NCBI RefSeq assembly: GCF_029167105.1
Contig: NZ_JARFML010000019.1
Span: forward strand, 1 to 64,000
Reading direction: 5' to 3'
DNA from: Bradyrhizobium yuanmingense
Lineage (GTDB): Bacteria; Pseudomonadota; Alphaproteobacteria; Rhizobiales; Xanthobacteraceae
DNA: 64,000 nucleotides
Shown: positions 19,391 through 28,459 of the stretch, one piece after another
Position numbering within the stretch: the first letter of the stretch is position 1
Layout of the letters: the number at the start of each line of letters is the position of its first letter
Made by a program: the position numbers and the translations under genes
The notes under the pieces: model-generated
What the model saw: only the letters and a program-made list of their open reading frames with translations
Databases searched by the model: none
What the model was told of the DNA's origin: nothing

Positions 19391-19465
19391 CGAATGGGGA
19401 ATAGCGAATAGCGAATGGCGTCAGCCTTCCCTACTCGCCATTCGCCACTCGCCATTCGCTGCAGG
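19391..19465. repeat. Hairpin-forming repeat between accB and accC
   Basis: Tandem AGCGAATAGCGAATGGCG on the left is mirrored by CGCCATTCGCCACTCGCC and ATTCGCT on the right, around a short loop. The unit GCGAATRGCGA recurs within each arm. In the transcript it would form a long imperfect hairpin just before the accC ribosome binding site. It resembles dispersed intergenic repeats of Bradyrhizobium. Confidence 0.8.
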
Positions 19466-19470
19466 ACAAC

Positions 19471-20829
19471 ATGTTCGACAAGATCCTCATAGCCAACCGC
19501 GGCGAGATCGCCCTTCGCATCCTCAGGGCCTGCAAGGAGCTCGGGATCGCCACCGTCGCCGTGCACTCAACCGCCGACGCCGATGCCATGCATGTGCGGC
19601 TGTCGGACGAGAGCGTCTGCATCGGGCCGCCGGCGTCCAAGGACAGCTATCTCAACGTGCCCGCCCTGCTCGCGGCCTGCGAGATCACCGGCGCCGATGC
19701 CGTGCATCCCGGCTACGGCTTCCTGTCCGAGAACGCGCGCTTTGCGGAAATCCTCGCCGAGCACAATCTGCATTTCATCGGTCCCAAGGCCGAGCACATC
19801 CGCCTGATGGGCGACAAAATCGAGGCCAAGAAGACCGCCAAGCGCCTCGGCATTCCCGTTGTGCCCGGCTCGGACGGCGCCGTCGGTCCCGACGACGATG
19901 CGATGGCGATCGCCAGGAAGATCGGCTTCCCCGTGCTGGTGAAGGCGGCGGCGGGCGGCGGCGGCCGCGGCATGAAGGTCGCGCACAGCGAGGCGGATCT
20001 CCAGGTGGCGCTGTCGACGGCGGCCAACGAGGCCAAATCCGCCTTTGGCGATGCCTCCGTCTACCTGGAAAAATACCTGCAGAAGCCGCGCCACATCGAG
20101 ATCCAGATCTTGGGCGACGGCCGCGGCGGCGCAATCCATCTCGGCGAACGCGACTGCTCGCTGCAGCGGCGCCACCAGAAGGTCTGGGAAGAAGGCCCCT
20201 CGCCCGTGCTCGCCGCCGCCGCGCGGGCCAAGATCGGCGAGACCTGCGCGCAAGCGATGCGCGAGATGAAATATCTCGGCGTCGGAACCATCGAATTCCT
20301 GTTCGAGGACGGCGAGTTCTACTTCATCGAGATGAACACCCGCATCCAGGTAGAGCATCCCGTCACCGAGAGCATCACCGACATCGACCTCGTGCTGGAG
20401 CAGATCCGCATCGCCGCCGGCGGCGACCTGCCGGCCAGGCAGGACGAGGTCCAGGTCATCGGCCATGCGATCGAGTGCCGCATCAACGCCGAGAATCCGC
20501 AGACCTTCCGCCCCTCGCCGGGCCGGATCCTGCAATATCATCCGCCCGGCGGCCTCGGGGTCCGGATCGATTCCGCCGTCTACCAGGGCTACACCATCCC
20601 GCCCTATTACGACTCCCTCGTTGGCAAGCTGATCGTGCACGGCAAGACCCGCGCCGAATGCCTGATGCGGCTGCGCCGCGCCTTGGACGAGATGGTGGTC
20701 GAGGGCATCGAGACCACGCTGCCGCTGTTCCGCGCGCTGGTGCGCGAAGCCGACATCATCAACGGCGACTACCACATCCACTGGCTGGAGCAGTACCTGG
20801 CCGGCAAGGTGGAACCAGCGCCGCGATAA
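19471..20829 (+). CDS. accC: Acetyl-CoA carboxylase biotin carboxylase subunit
   Basis: A 452-residue ATP-grasp enzyme that carboxylates biotin on AccB using bicarbonate and ATP. Landmarks are ILIANRGEIALRILRACKEL at the N-terminus, HPGYGFLSENARFAE, the Gly-rich ATP lid AAAGGGGRGMKV, the metal- and bicarbonate-binding FIEMNTRIQVEHPVTE, and the C-terminal biotin carboxylase domain (EAGDLP-like segment and YDSLVGKLIVHGKTR). Its length is normal for AccC. It directly follows accB after the repeat hairpin. Confidence 0.96.
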   Translation: MFDKILIANRGEIALRILRACKELGIATVAVHSTADADAMHVRLSDESVCIGPPASKDSYLNVPALLAACEITGADAVHPGYGFLSENARFAEILAEHNLHFIGPKAEHIRLMGDKIEAKKTAKRLGIPVVPGSDGAVGPDDDAMAIARKIGFPVLVKAAAGGGGRGMKVAHSEADLQVALSTAANEAKSAFGDASVYLEKYLQKPRHIEIQILGDGRGGAIHLGERDCSLQRRHQKVWEEGPSPVLAAAARAKIGETCAQAMREMKYLGVGTIEFLFEDGEFYFIEMNTRIQVEHPVTESITDIDLVLEQIRIAAGGDLPARQDEVQVIGHAIECRINAENPQTFRPSPGRILQYHPPGGLGVRIDSAVYQGYTIPPYYDSLVGKLIVHGKTRAECLMRLRRALDEMVVEGIETTLPLFRALVREADIINGDYHIHWLEQYLAGKVEPAPR

Positions 20830-20935
20830 TCACATCCTCTCATGGAACCCCTTGCCTCCAATTGCGTTCTGGAAGGTTGGGGCCAGTTCCAAGGGGGCGT
20901 TTTGAACTCCATTGCCTGCAGACAGGTGAACCGTC

Positions 20936-22462
20936 GTGACGGCTGAAGGCCAGCGACGGCGCGCGTTCTGGCAGATCCTGCTGTTCGCAGCGGGTCTTTT
21001 TGTGCTGACCGCGATCAGCGCCGGCTCCGTCTATCTCGTCAACAAGGCGCGCGAGGACAGCAAATGGGTGATTCACACCATCGAGGCTCAAAACCAGATC
21101 AACGCCCTCCTGCTGGAAATCCGGCGTGCGGAAAGCACCGCCCGAGGCTACCTGCTGACCCGACGATCGGATTTCAAGGCAGACCATGACAAGGCCGTGG
21201 CAGCGATCGTGCCTGCGCTCGACAGGCTCACACGCTTGACCGGCGACAATCCGCAGCAGCGCAAGAGCATCGAAACGCTGAGTTCGGCGATCGAGACGCG
21301 CCTCGGCCAATTCGCGCAGGAGATGGAGTTCATCCGTCAGGATCAGCCGGAAAAGGCAGCAGCGTTGGTTAGCGAACTGGCCTCTGCCGATACCACGGCC
21401 GCCATCGCCGAAGTCGCGACGGGGATGCTTCGCGAAGAGGAACGGCTGTTCCGTCTTCGCACTGTCAACTCCGACCGCAGCCAGACCCTCGCCGCCTCGA
21501 TGACCGGGATCGGCTCCGGCCTCGTTGTGGTGCTGGCGCTGATCTCGATCTGGCTGGTGCGGCGTTCGGCACGCGTGCGCGATGAAGCCGAAGCGCGGCT
21601 GCGCGATGCCAACCTCAATCTGGAGGCTGTCGTCGACGAGCGCACGGCGGATCTGCGCGAAGCCAACGACGAGATCCAGCGCTTTGCCTATATCGTCAGC
21701 CACGATCTGCGCTCGCCGCTCGTCAACATCATGGGCTTCACAAGCGAGCTCGAAGAGCTCGGCGGCGACATCTTCCGCCGCATCGGCAGCCTCTCGCACG
21801 CCCCTGCGGAAGGGGCGCCGCTCGCGCCCGCCGGGCCGGGCGAGATCGCGCTCGAGGGCGCCGACAAGCAGCTCCAGGAGGATTTCTCCGAAGCGCTCGG
21901 CTTCATCAAATCGTCGATCGCCAAGATGGACCGGCTGATCTCGGCCATCCTCAACCTCACCCGCGAGGGCCGGCGCGAATTCCAGCCGGTGAAGGTCGAC
22001 ACGCGCGAGCTGATCGAGGCCATCGTGACGACGCTGGCGCACCAGGCCGCCGAGGCGCAGGCCGAGATTCACGTCGAGCCCCTGCCGGCCCTCGTGAGCG
22101 ACCGTCTCGCCCTCGAGCAGATCTTCTCCAACCTGATCGACAATGCCATCAAATATCTCAAGCCCCGCGTGCCCGGCGAGATCAGAATCCGCGGGCGGAC
22201 CAAGCTCGGCTACGCTATCTTCGAGGTCAGCGACAACGGCCGCGGCATCGATCCCAAGGACCACCAGCGGATATTCGACCTGTTCCGCCGCGCGGGAACC
22301 CAGGACAAGCCCGGCCAGGGCATTGGTCTTGCCCATGTCCGTGCACTTGTGCGTCGCCTCGGCGGCACCATGTCGGTATCATCGGAACTCAACACGGGCA
22401 GCACCTTCACGATCACGCTGCCGATCGCCTGGAACGTGAGCAACCGGAACAGAGATCGATGA
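20936..22462 (+). CDS. Sensor histidine kinase with CHASE3 domain
   Basis: A 508-residue membrane kinase starting at GTG 20936. Two membrane helices (about 12-34 and 183-203) flank a CHASE3 sensor domain (IRRAESTARGYLLTRRSDF is its hallmark). A cytoplasmic coiled region is followed by HisKA with the phospho-His in FAYIVSHDLRSPLVNIMGF (about 255) and an HATPase with DNAIKYL, DNGRGIDP and GIGLAHVRALV. The ligand of CHASE3 is unknown. The stop overlaps the next start (ATGA), so it is translationally coupled to the response regulator. It opens a three-gene signalling operon inserted between accC and aat. Confidence 0.92.
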   Translation: MTAEGQRRRAFWQILLFAAGLFVLTAISAGSVYLVNKAREDSKWVIHTIEAQNQINALLLEIRRAESTARGYLLTRRSDFKADHDKAVAAIVPALDRLTRLTGDNPQQRKSIETLSSAIETRLGQFAQEMEFIRQDQPEKAAALVSELASADTTAAIAEVATGMLREEERLFRLRTVNSDRSQTLAASMTGIGSGLVVVLALISIWLVRRSARVRDEAEARLRDANLNLEAVVDERTADLREANDEIQRFAYIVSHDLRSPLVNIMGFTSELEELGGDIFRRIGSLSHAPAEGAPLAPAGPGEIALEGADKQLQEDFSEALGFIKSSIAKMDRLISAILNLTREGRREFQPVKVDTRELIEAIVTTLAHQAAEAQAEIHVEPLPALVSDRLALEQIFSNLIDNAIKYLKPRVPGEIRIRGRTKLGYAIFEVSDNGRGIDPKDHQRIFDLFRRAGTQDKPGQGIGLAHVRALVRRLGGTMSVSSELNTGSTFTITLPIAWNVSNRNRDR

Positions 22463-22899
22463 CCCAGCCTGTCACCATCATCATGGTCGAGGACGACGAG
22501 GGCCATGCCCGTCTGATCGAGCGCAACATCCGCCGCTCGGGCGTCAACAACGAGATCGTCTCCTTCACCACCGGGACCGACGCCATGCGGCACCTGTTCG
22601 GCGCCGACGGCTCCGGGCTCGTGCAGAAGGGCAACGCGCTCCTGATCCTGCTCGACCTCAACCTCCCCGATATGACCGGGATCGACATCCTGAAGCAGAT
22701 CAAGGAGAACAAATACCTGAAGGCCTCGCCCGTGGTGGTGCTGACCACCACCGACGATTCCCAGGAGATCAAGCGCTGCTACGAGCTCGGCTGCAACGTC
22801 TACATCACCAAGCCCGTCAACTACGAGAATTTCGCCAACGCCATCCGGCAGCTCGGTCTGTTCTTCTCGGTCATCCAGGTTCCGCCCGCCGCCCCATGA
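22459..22899 (+). CDS. Single-domain response regulator (Rcp1-like receiver)
   Basis: A 146-residue stand-alone CheY-like receiver: acidic pocket in IIMVEDDEGH, phospho-acceptor Asp in LILLDLNLPDMTG (about 65), Thr in VVVLTTTDD, and Lys in VYITKPVNY. There is no output domain. The sequence pattern matches the Rcp1 group, which commonly pairs with kinases of the type encoded just upstream. It overlaps both neighbours by ATGA, indicating tight co-translation; it probably passes phosphate between the CHASE3 kinase and another protein. Confidence 0.9.
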   Translation: MTQPVTIIMVEDDEGHARLIERNIRRSGVNNEIVSFTTGTDAMRHLFGADGSGLVQKGNALLILLDLNLPDMTGIDILKQIKENKYLKASPVVVLTTTDDSQEIKRCYELGCNVYITKPVNYENFANAIRQLGLFFSVIQVPPAAP

Positions 22900-24011
22900 A
22901 CCAGCGCACGCCGACACTGCTCTACATTGACGACGACGGGGCGCTGGCGCGCCTGGTCGATCGCGGCCTGACGCGGCGCGGCTTCCGGGTCGTCCATGCC
23001 GCGAGCGGCGAGGAAGGGCTCGAGCACATCCGCCGCGCCGCCGCCCAGAACAGCACCGAAGGCGGCATCGACGTCGTCGCGCTCGATCAGTACATGCCGG
23101 GCCTCGACGGGCTCGAGACGCTCGAGCAGATCATGGCGATCCCGGACGCGCCGCCCGTCGTGTTCGTCACGGCGTCGCAGGATTCCAGCATTGCGGTGAC
23201 GGCGCTCAAGGCGGGAGCGGCCGACTATCTGGTCAAGGACGTCCAGGGCGACTTCATCCCGCTCCTCCACGTCGCCGCCGAGGGCGCGCTGCGCCAGGCC
23301 GAGCTGCAGCGCGCACGCGAGGAAGCCGAGGCCGAGATCCACGCCTCGCGCGACCGCTACGCGGCGCTCGCCGCCGAACGCGAGCTCCTGCTGCGCGAGG
23401 TCAACCATCGCGTCGGCAACTCGCTTCAGATCATCGCCTCGCTGCTGCACCTGCAGGCAAGCTCCGCCGCGCAGGACGAGGTCAAGGCGGCGCTGACCAA
23501 CGCGATGGGCCGCGTCGCCGCGGTGGCGCAGGTGCACCGCCGCCTCTACACCTCGCAGGACCTCAAGAGCGTGGTCCTCAATCAGTATCTGGACTCGCTG
23601 CTCGAGGATCTCAGGCGGTCGGCCGAGGGCAACCGCATGTCGCGCCTGACGCTGAAGGCCGAGCCGATCGAGATCGATCCGGACCGTGCGGTCGCTGTCG
23701 GCATCATCGTCAACGAGCTGGTGATGAACGCGGTGAAATACGCCTATCCCGACGGCGCCGGCCCGATCCATGTCGAGCTGATCTCGCAAGGCGACGACCT
23801 CCTGCTCTCGATCACCGACGTCGGCGTCGGCGACAACGCCAAGGCCGATCCGCGCTCCACCGGCATGGGCCAGCGCATCGTCGCGGCCATGGCCACCAAG
23901 CTCGACGCCACGGTCGAGCGCGATCCCACGCATTCCGGAACCCGGGTCGTGCTGAAGTTCGGCCGCATGCCCGCAAGCGTCGCCAAGACCAGCACCGCTG
24001 CCGCGAGCTGA
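22896..24011 (+). CDS. Receiver-linked histidine kinase (REC plus HisKA_2/HWE-type kinase)
   Basis: A 371-residue soluble protein: N-terminal receiver (about 1-125; LLYIDDDGALARL, Asp in VVALDQYMPGLDG, Lys in DYLVKDVQG), a coiled helix (about 130-160), then a HisKA_2 dimerisation domain with His in LLREVNHRVGNSLQIIASLL (about 170), and an HATPase (IVNELVMNAVKYAYPDG, STGMGQRIVAAMA). HisKA_2/HWE kinases often act on PhyR in the alphaproteobacterial general stress response; that link is inference here. It is the third gene of the operon, overlapping the preceding receiver by four bases. Confidence 0.9.
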   Translation: MNQRTPTLLYIDDDGALARLVDRGLTRRGFRVVHAASGEEGLEHIRRAAAQNSTEGGIDVVALDQYMPGLDGLETLEQIMAIPDAPPVVFVTASQDSSIAVTALKAGAADYLVKDVQGDFIPLLHVAAEGALRQAELQRAREEAEAEIHASRDRYAALAAERELLLREVNHRVGNSLQIIASLLHLQASSAAQDEVKAALTNAMGRVAAVAQVHRRLYTSQDLKSVVLNQYLDSLLEDLRRSAEGNRMSRLTLKAEPIEIDPDRAVAVGIIVNELVMNAVKYAYPDGAGPIHVELISQGDDLLLSITDVGVGDNAKADPRSTGMGQRIVAAMATKLDATVERDPTHSGTRVVLKFGRMPASVAKTSTAAAS

Positions 24012-24066
24012 GCGGTCCGGCCGCACCCATCGCAACTGCATTGCGATCCTGCTATGATGGCAAGCC

Positions 24067-24747
24067 ATGACTTCGCGCGACTCCGCCCCGTCTGAAATCA
24101 CGCCGGCCGTGCTGCTGCGCGCTTATGCCTGCGGCATCTTTCCGATGGCGGAAAGCGCCGACGATCCGACCCTGTTCTGGGTCGAGCCGGAGCTGCGCGG
24201 CGTCATCCCGCTCGACGGCTTCCGCGTCGCCTCGCGCCTCGCGCGCACGGTGCGCTCGGATCAGTTTCGCGTCACCGTCAACACCGCGTTTAAGGCGACC
24301 ATCGCCGGCTGCGCGGCGCCGCAAGTGGGCCGCGAGGACACCTGGATCAACAAGCGCATCCGCGACCTCTATGGCGGGCTGTTCGAGCTCGGCCATTGCC
24401 ACAGCGTCGAAGCCTGGCAGGGCGACGAGCTCGTCGGCGGTCTCTACGGCGTCAGCCTGGGGCGGGCCTTCTTCGGCGAGAGCATGTTCCACACCGTGCG
24501 CGATGCCTCGAAGGTCGCGCTGGTGCATCTGGTCGCGCGGCTCATTCACGGCGGCTTCGAGCTGCTCGACACCCAATATGTCACCGAGCACCTGAAGAGC
24601 TTCGGCGCCGTCGAGATCTCGCGCCGACGCTACACCGCCCTGCTCGACAAGGCGCTGGCCGGCGCGCCCGGCGATTTCCTCAGGCTCTCCGCCGGCGAAG
24701 CGATCCCGGGCGCACGCGCCCTCGAGATCATCGCCTCGCGGCAATAA
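24067..24747 (+). CDS. aat: Leucyl/phenylalanyl-tRNA--protein transferase
   Basis: A 226-residue L/F transferase that adds Leu or Phe from aminoacyl-tRNA to proteins with N-terminal Arg or Lys, marking them for ClpS/ClpAP. Typical segments are LLRAYACGIFPMAESADDP near the N-terminus, FWVEPELRGVIPL, WINKRIRDLYGGLFELGHCHSVEAW with its neighbouring GGLYGVSLGRAFFGESMF, and LLDTQYVTEHLKSFGA. The length is normal. In related genomes aat commonly sits beside accC and the DUF2155 gene; here the signalling operon separates it from accC. Confidence 0.95.
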   Translation: MTSRDSAPSEITPAVLLRAYACGIFPMAESADDPTLFWVEPELRGVIPLDGFRVASRLARTVRSDQFRVTVNTAFKATIAGCAAPQVGREDTWINKRIRDLYGGLFELGHCHSVEAWQGDELVGGLYGVSLGRAFFGESMFHTVRDASKVALVHLVARLIHGGFELLDTQYVTEHLKSFGAVEISRRRYTALLDKALAGAPGDFLRLSAGEAIPGARALEIIASRQ

Positions 24748-24759
24748 CGAACAGCTCGG

Positions 24760-25737
24760 TTAGCGGCCAAATCCGGGGATGCCGAACAGGCCTGGGCGCT
24801 GCTCCGGTGGTGGCGGCGGTGGCGGCGCCGGTTGCTGCTGCTGGATCGGCGGCAGCGGCTGCGGCGGGCGCTGCTGCACCTGCTTCGGCGCGGCCTTCTT
24901 CTGCGCGGGCGGCGGTGGCGGCGGCTTGGCCGCGGCCGGATCCGGTGCCGCGGTGGCGACGGTCTGCTGCGGCTCTTTGCAGTCGGTCAGCCAGATGTCG
25001 TAGATCGGATGCTCGACGCCGTGCAGGCCGGGGCTCGCCGCATACATCCAGCCCGAGAAGATCCGCTTCACCTCGCCCTGCAAGGTGATCTCGTCGACCT
25101 CGACGAAGGCGTCGGTATTGGCGGCTTCAGTCGCCGGCCGCGTGTAGCAGGCGTTGGTCTTGACCCTGAGCGCGCCGAACTGGACGGTCTCGCCGATCTC
25201 CTCGTCGAAATTGATGATGCGCCCGGTGATCTTGTCGAGGCCGGAGAAGGTCGCCTTCTTGTTCACGATCTTCTGGGCCGGCGGCTCGGTCACGACCTCG
25301 TCGCCCGGCTGGAGGCTGGCCGGGGTCTGCGGCACGCCGCCCTTCTGCTGCGGCTGGCGTTGACCGGGCGCAGCAGGAGCGCCCGGCGGAGCGATCGCGG
25401 CGGAGGGCGGCTGGTTCGGCGGCGCAAGGGTCGAGCCCGGCGGCGGCGCCAAAGGCTGGGTCTCGACCGGCCCCGGCATCACGTTACCCTGCCGGCCCGG
25501 AGGCGGCATCGGGCGCGACGGCAGCACCCGGCCCTGCGGCGGCAGCTCCGGCACCTCTTCGTCGTCCTCGGGCATCTGCTGCGGCTGGGGCTGGCCGCGC
25601 GGAATGCTGCCGGGCGGCCGCAGCGGCGGCGGATCGGAGAAGATCGTGCCGATCTGCGCACTTGCCGGCGTCGCAGCCGTCAGTGCGGTGGCGGCCAAAA
25701 GCGCCGCAAGACCGGTCAGGGAAAAGGTTTTGAACAT
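24760..25737 (-). CDS. DUF2155 domain secreted protein, Pro/Gln-rich
   Basis: A 325-residue exported protein. A signal peptide (residues 1-27, ending TALTAATPASA) is followed by a Pro-rich stretch (about 30-150), the DUF2155 domain (about 155-260: KATFSGLDKITGRIINFD, VQFGALRVKTNACYTRP, IFSGWMYAASPGLHGVEHPI, DIWLTDCK), and a Pro/Gln-rich tail. Two conserved Cys could form a disulfide. The function of the family is unknown. The ATG at 25737 is chosen because it places the signal peptide at the N-terminus; an in-frame ATG at 25776 would add 13 residues. It converges with aat. The Pro-rich extensions on both sides are unusually long. Confidence 0.85.
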   Translation of the reverse strand: MFKTFSLTGLAALLAATALTAATPASAQIGTIFSDPPPLRPPGSIPRGQPQPQQMPEDDEEVPELPPQGRVLPSRPMPPPGRQGNVMPGPVETQPLAPPPGSTLAPPNQPPSAAIAPPGAPAAPGQRQPQQKGGVPQTPASLQPGDEVVTEPPAQKIVNKKATFSGLDKITGRIINFDEEIGETVQFGALRVKTNACYTRPATEAANTDAFVEVDEITLQGEVKRIFSGWMYAASPGLHGVEHPIYDIWLTDCKEPQQTVATAAPDPAAAKPPPPPPAQKKAAPKQVQQRPPQPLPPIQQQQPAPPPPPPPEQRPGLFGIPGFGR

Positions 25738-25980
25738 TTCGCGCGGCTTCAACAGCGAATCGGGCTCGTTGGACATTCTACAGGGGATACCGCCGCTCGC
25801 AGGCCCTCCGGTTAACACGCCGAATACGGCGGGGGAAGGGCGGCATCCCTGCCCGTCCCGGCCCGGTCTGGCCAGGCGGGCTCCCGAATGGGATAGTCGC
25901 GAGCCCCTCGCCGGGGCACCCCCATGGCCGAAGGCGGGCATGCCCTCCAAAGCGCCACGCACCCGACAATCCCGACAGAG

Positions 25981-27039
25981 ATGCCCTTCCTCCTCGAAGC
26001 CGCCCTCGCCCTCCCCCTGCGCGCCCTGAGCTGGCTGGGCGGCCAGGGCACGCGCGCGGTGGCGGCGATCGCCTTCATCGCGGTCGCGGTGCCGCCGCTC
26101 GGCGCGCTGCTGCGCCCCTACGTCACCGAGGCGATCTTCCTTCTGCTCTGCATCTCTTTCATGCGCGTCGATCTCGTTGCGCTGTACGGACATCTGCGCC
26201 GGCCGGCGCTGATCGCGGCCGCCACCGCCTGGACCACGATCGGCGTGCCACTGATCGTCGCCCTTCTCGCCCAGGGGAGCGGGCTCGACAAAAGCTCACC
26301 CGGTCTCTTCCTCGCGCTGATGCTTCAGGGCATGGCTTCGCCGATGATGGCAGCGCCCGCGCTCGCGGCGCTGATCGGCCTCGACGCCACGCTGCCGCTG
26401 GTCACCCTGGTCACCGCGACCGCGCTCGTGCCCTTCACCGCCTCGCTGTTCGCGAGCCTCTTTCTCGGCGGCATGCTCAGCATCTCGCCGCTCGCGCTCG
26501 GCCTGAAGCTATCAGGCATCCTCGCCGCATCGCTGCTTGCCGCCACCATCATCCGCCGCCTGTTCGGCACCGATGCGATCCAGCGCCACAAGCAGCCGAT
26601 CGACGGCTTCAACATCCTCATCCTGCTGGTCTTCGCATCCGCCGTCATGGGCGACGTGGCGCACGATTTCGTCGCCGATCCGCTGTTTGCGATCACTGTC
26701 GCACTGCTCGCCTTCGCGGTCTATTTCGCCCTGCTCGCTGTGACGACACTGATCTTTCGCCGCGCCGGCACCGAGCGCGCCTTCGCCATCGGCCTGATGG
26801 TGTCACAGCGCAATCTCGGCCTCATGCTGGCGGCCACCGCAGGCGCATTGCCGCCCACCACCTGGCTCTATTTCGCGCTGACGCAGTTTCCGATCCACCT
26901 TGCGCCCTACATGCTGATGCCGATCGCGCGGCGCTTGACGGCGCACACCACTGCGCCCGGCGGAACACAAGAGGCCGATGGTCCCTCGTCTGTGTCGCAT
27001 CAACGCCGCGGAGGAACATCAATCCCAGGCCCCCGTTGA
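25981..27039 (+). CDS. Bile acid:sodium symporter-like (SBF/BASS superfamily) membrane transporter
   Basis: A 352-residue protein of about ten hydrophobic helices. The pattern (LLLCISFMRVDLVALYGHL, LFLALMLQGMASPMMAAPALAALIG, FAIGLMVSQRNLGLMLAA) fits the SBF/BASS fold: two inverted five-helix bundles with crossover helices. The substrate is unknown. The ATG at 25981 begins just before the first helix; an in-frame ATG at 25924 would add a 19-residue hydrophilic extension and is less likely. The PepSY gene follows 29 bases downstream on the same strand. Confidence 0.75.
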   Translation: MPFLLEAALALPLRALSWLGGQGTRAVAAIAFIAVAVPPLGALLRPYVTEAIFLLLCISFMRVDLVALYGHLRRPALIAAATAWTTIGVPLIVALLAQGSGLDKSSPGLFLALMLQGMASPMMAAPALAALIGLDATLPLVTLVTATALVPFTASLFASLFLGGMLSISPLALGLKLSGILAASLLAATIIRRLFGTDAIQRHKQPIDGFNILILLVFASAVMGDVAHDFVADPLFAITVALLAFAVYFALLAVTTLIFRRAGTERAFAIGLMVSQRNLGLMLAATAGALPPTTWLYFALTQFPIHLAPYMLMPIARRLTAHTTAPGGTQEADGPSSVSHQRRGGTSIPGPR

Positions 27040-27068
27040 AGGCGATCATCAACCAACGGAGGTCCGCG

Positions 27069-27323
27069 ATGAAGTTTGCAATGATGTTGGTTCTCGGGGC
27101 GCTCGCCCTGGGCTCGGCGGCGAGAGCAGATCAGCCCGGACCCGACTGGATGCCGATGGAACAAGTGAAAACCAAGGTCCTGGCGGCGGGCTATTCCGAG
27201 GTCACCAAGCTCGAAGCGGACGATGGCCAATGGGAGGGCGAAGGGGTCAAGAACGGCCAGAAGATGGAATTTCACGCCGATCCCAAGACCGGCGCCATCG
27301 TGCGCGAGAAACCGGACAAGTGA
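27069..27323 (+). CDS. Small secreted PepSY-domain protein
   Basis: An 84-residue protein with a signal peptide (residues 1-20, ending LALGSAARA) and a single PepSY-like domain (WMPMEQVKTKVLAAGYSEVTKLEADDG, FHADPKTGAIVREK). PepSY domains are thought to bind or inhibit in the periplasm; the role here is unknown. The ATG at 27069 follows GGAGG at ideal spacing; the frame extends upstream without meaning. Its stop region contains a short direct repeat (AAGTGAGCTTC twice). Confidence 0.85.
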   Translation: MKFAMMLVLGALALGSAARADQPGPDWMPMEQVKTKVLAAGYSEVTKLEADDGQWEGEGVKNGQKMEFHADPKTGAIVREKPDK

Positions 27324-27416
27324 GCTTCACAAGTGAGCTTCGGCGACCTGCGCTTTCCGAGCAACGCGGGACACCTGCCATTCCGCGCCACTCGCCCAAG
27401 TCCAGTAGAAAATACC

Positions 27417-28355
27417 CTACCCCGCCCGCGCTGCGCGCCGCAACGCCTGCGGCGGCTGGCCATAGGCGCGGATGAAGGCGCGCCGCATGCGCTCGGGGTC
27501 GCGGAAGCCGGTTACCTCCGCTACGCGCTCGATCGCCTCGCGCGAGGCCTGCACGCGCTCCCGCGCGACTTCGAGCCTGAGCCGCTCGATCGCTTTGGAC
27601 GGCGTCGTGCCGGTCTCCGCGGCGAAGGCGCGGGCAAAATGCCGGGCGCTCATGCCGGCGCGGTCGGCGAGATCCTCCACGGTCAACGGTGCATCGAGAT
27701 TTTCGCGCGCCCAGGCGAGCAACGCGCCGAAGCGCCCGTTCGGCGCCTTCAGCTCCAGCAGCGACGAGAATTGCGACTGCCCGCCGCTGCGGCGGTGATA
27801 GAGCACGAGTTGGCGCGCGGTCGCCTGCGCGATCTCCTCGCCATGATCCTCGGTGACCATCGCGAGCGCGAGATCGATGCCGGCGGAGATCCCGGCCGAG
27901 GTCCAAACATTGCCGTCGCGGGTGAAAATCCGGTCCGGCTCGAACTTGATCTTCGGAAAGCGCGCGACGAACTCGCGCGTCCGTGCCCAATGCGTGGTGG
28001 CGCGGCGGCCATCGAGCAGCCCCGCCTCGGCGAGCACGAAGGCGCCCGAGCAGACGCTCGCGACCCGCACGCCGCGCCTTGACAGCCGCTGCACGAAGGC
28101 CCGCGTGATCTCGCAGCGCGCGGCCTCCGCGACGCCCATGCCGCCGGCCACGACCAGCGTCGTGATCGCGTTCGCCGTCTTGAAGTCACGCGCCATCATC
28201 TCGACGCCCGACGTGCTGCGCACCAGCCCCGGCTTGGCCGCCAGCACGCGGATGGCCGGCGACTTGCCGGACACGCGCGCCGCGATCTCGAACACCGAGA
28301 TCGGACCTGCCGCATCGAGCAGTTGGAAATCCGGGAAAATGAGAATGCCGATCAT
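27417..28355 (-). CDS. GlxA family transcriptional regulator (DJ-1/PfpI plus AraC HTH)
   Basis: A 312-residue regulator with an N-terminal DJ-1/PfpI-like domain (about 1-190: IGILIFPDFQLLDAAGPISVFEIA, nucleophile-elbow region VASVCSGAFVLAEAGLLDGR, ATTHW) and a C-terminal AraC helix-turn-helix (about 210-310: LTVEDLADRAGMSARHFARAF, FRDPERMRRAFIRAYGQPP). GlxA proteins sense small metabolites through the DJ-1 fold. It is divergent from a DJ-1/PfpI enzyme gene across 104 bases, so it very likely controls that gene. The near-duplicate fold in the two neighbours is notable. Confidence 0.9.
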   Translation of the reverse strand: MIGILIFPDFQLLDAAGPISVFEIAARVSGKSPAIRVLAAKPGLVRSTSGVEMMARDFKTANAITTLVVAGGMGVAEAARCEITRAFVQRLSRRGVRVASVCSGAFVLAEAGLLDGRRATTHWARTREFVARFPKIKFEPDRIFTRDGNVWTSAGISAGIDLALAMVTEDHGEEIAQATARQLVLYHRRSGGQSQFSSLLELKAPNGRFGALLAWARENLDAPLTVEDLADRAGMSARHFARAFAAETGTTPSKAIERLRLEVARERVQASREAIERVAEVTGFRDPERMRRAFIRAYGQPPQALRRAARAG

Positions 28356-28393
28356 GGGCCAGTCCGCCGGGCATGTCCGAAAGTGAGGGAATT

Positions 28394-28432
28394 ATGCCAT
28401 TTATGACAGAAGGGCACCATGCCATTCTGCCG
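28394..28432. promoter_or_regulatory. Candidate AraC/GlxA binding repeats in the divergent promoter
   Basis: Two copies of ATGCCATT begin at 28394 and 28419, 25 bases apart in the same orientation (ATGCCATTTATGAC and ATGCCATTCTGCCG). AraC-family regulators typically bind tandem direct repeats, and the site lies between the GlxA gene and its neighbour. This is inference from spacing and position. Confidence 0.4.
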
Positions 28433-28459
28433 GCGTCAAGCGCATTATCGGAGGCTCCC

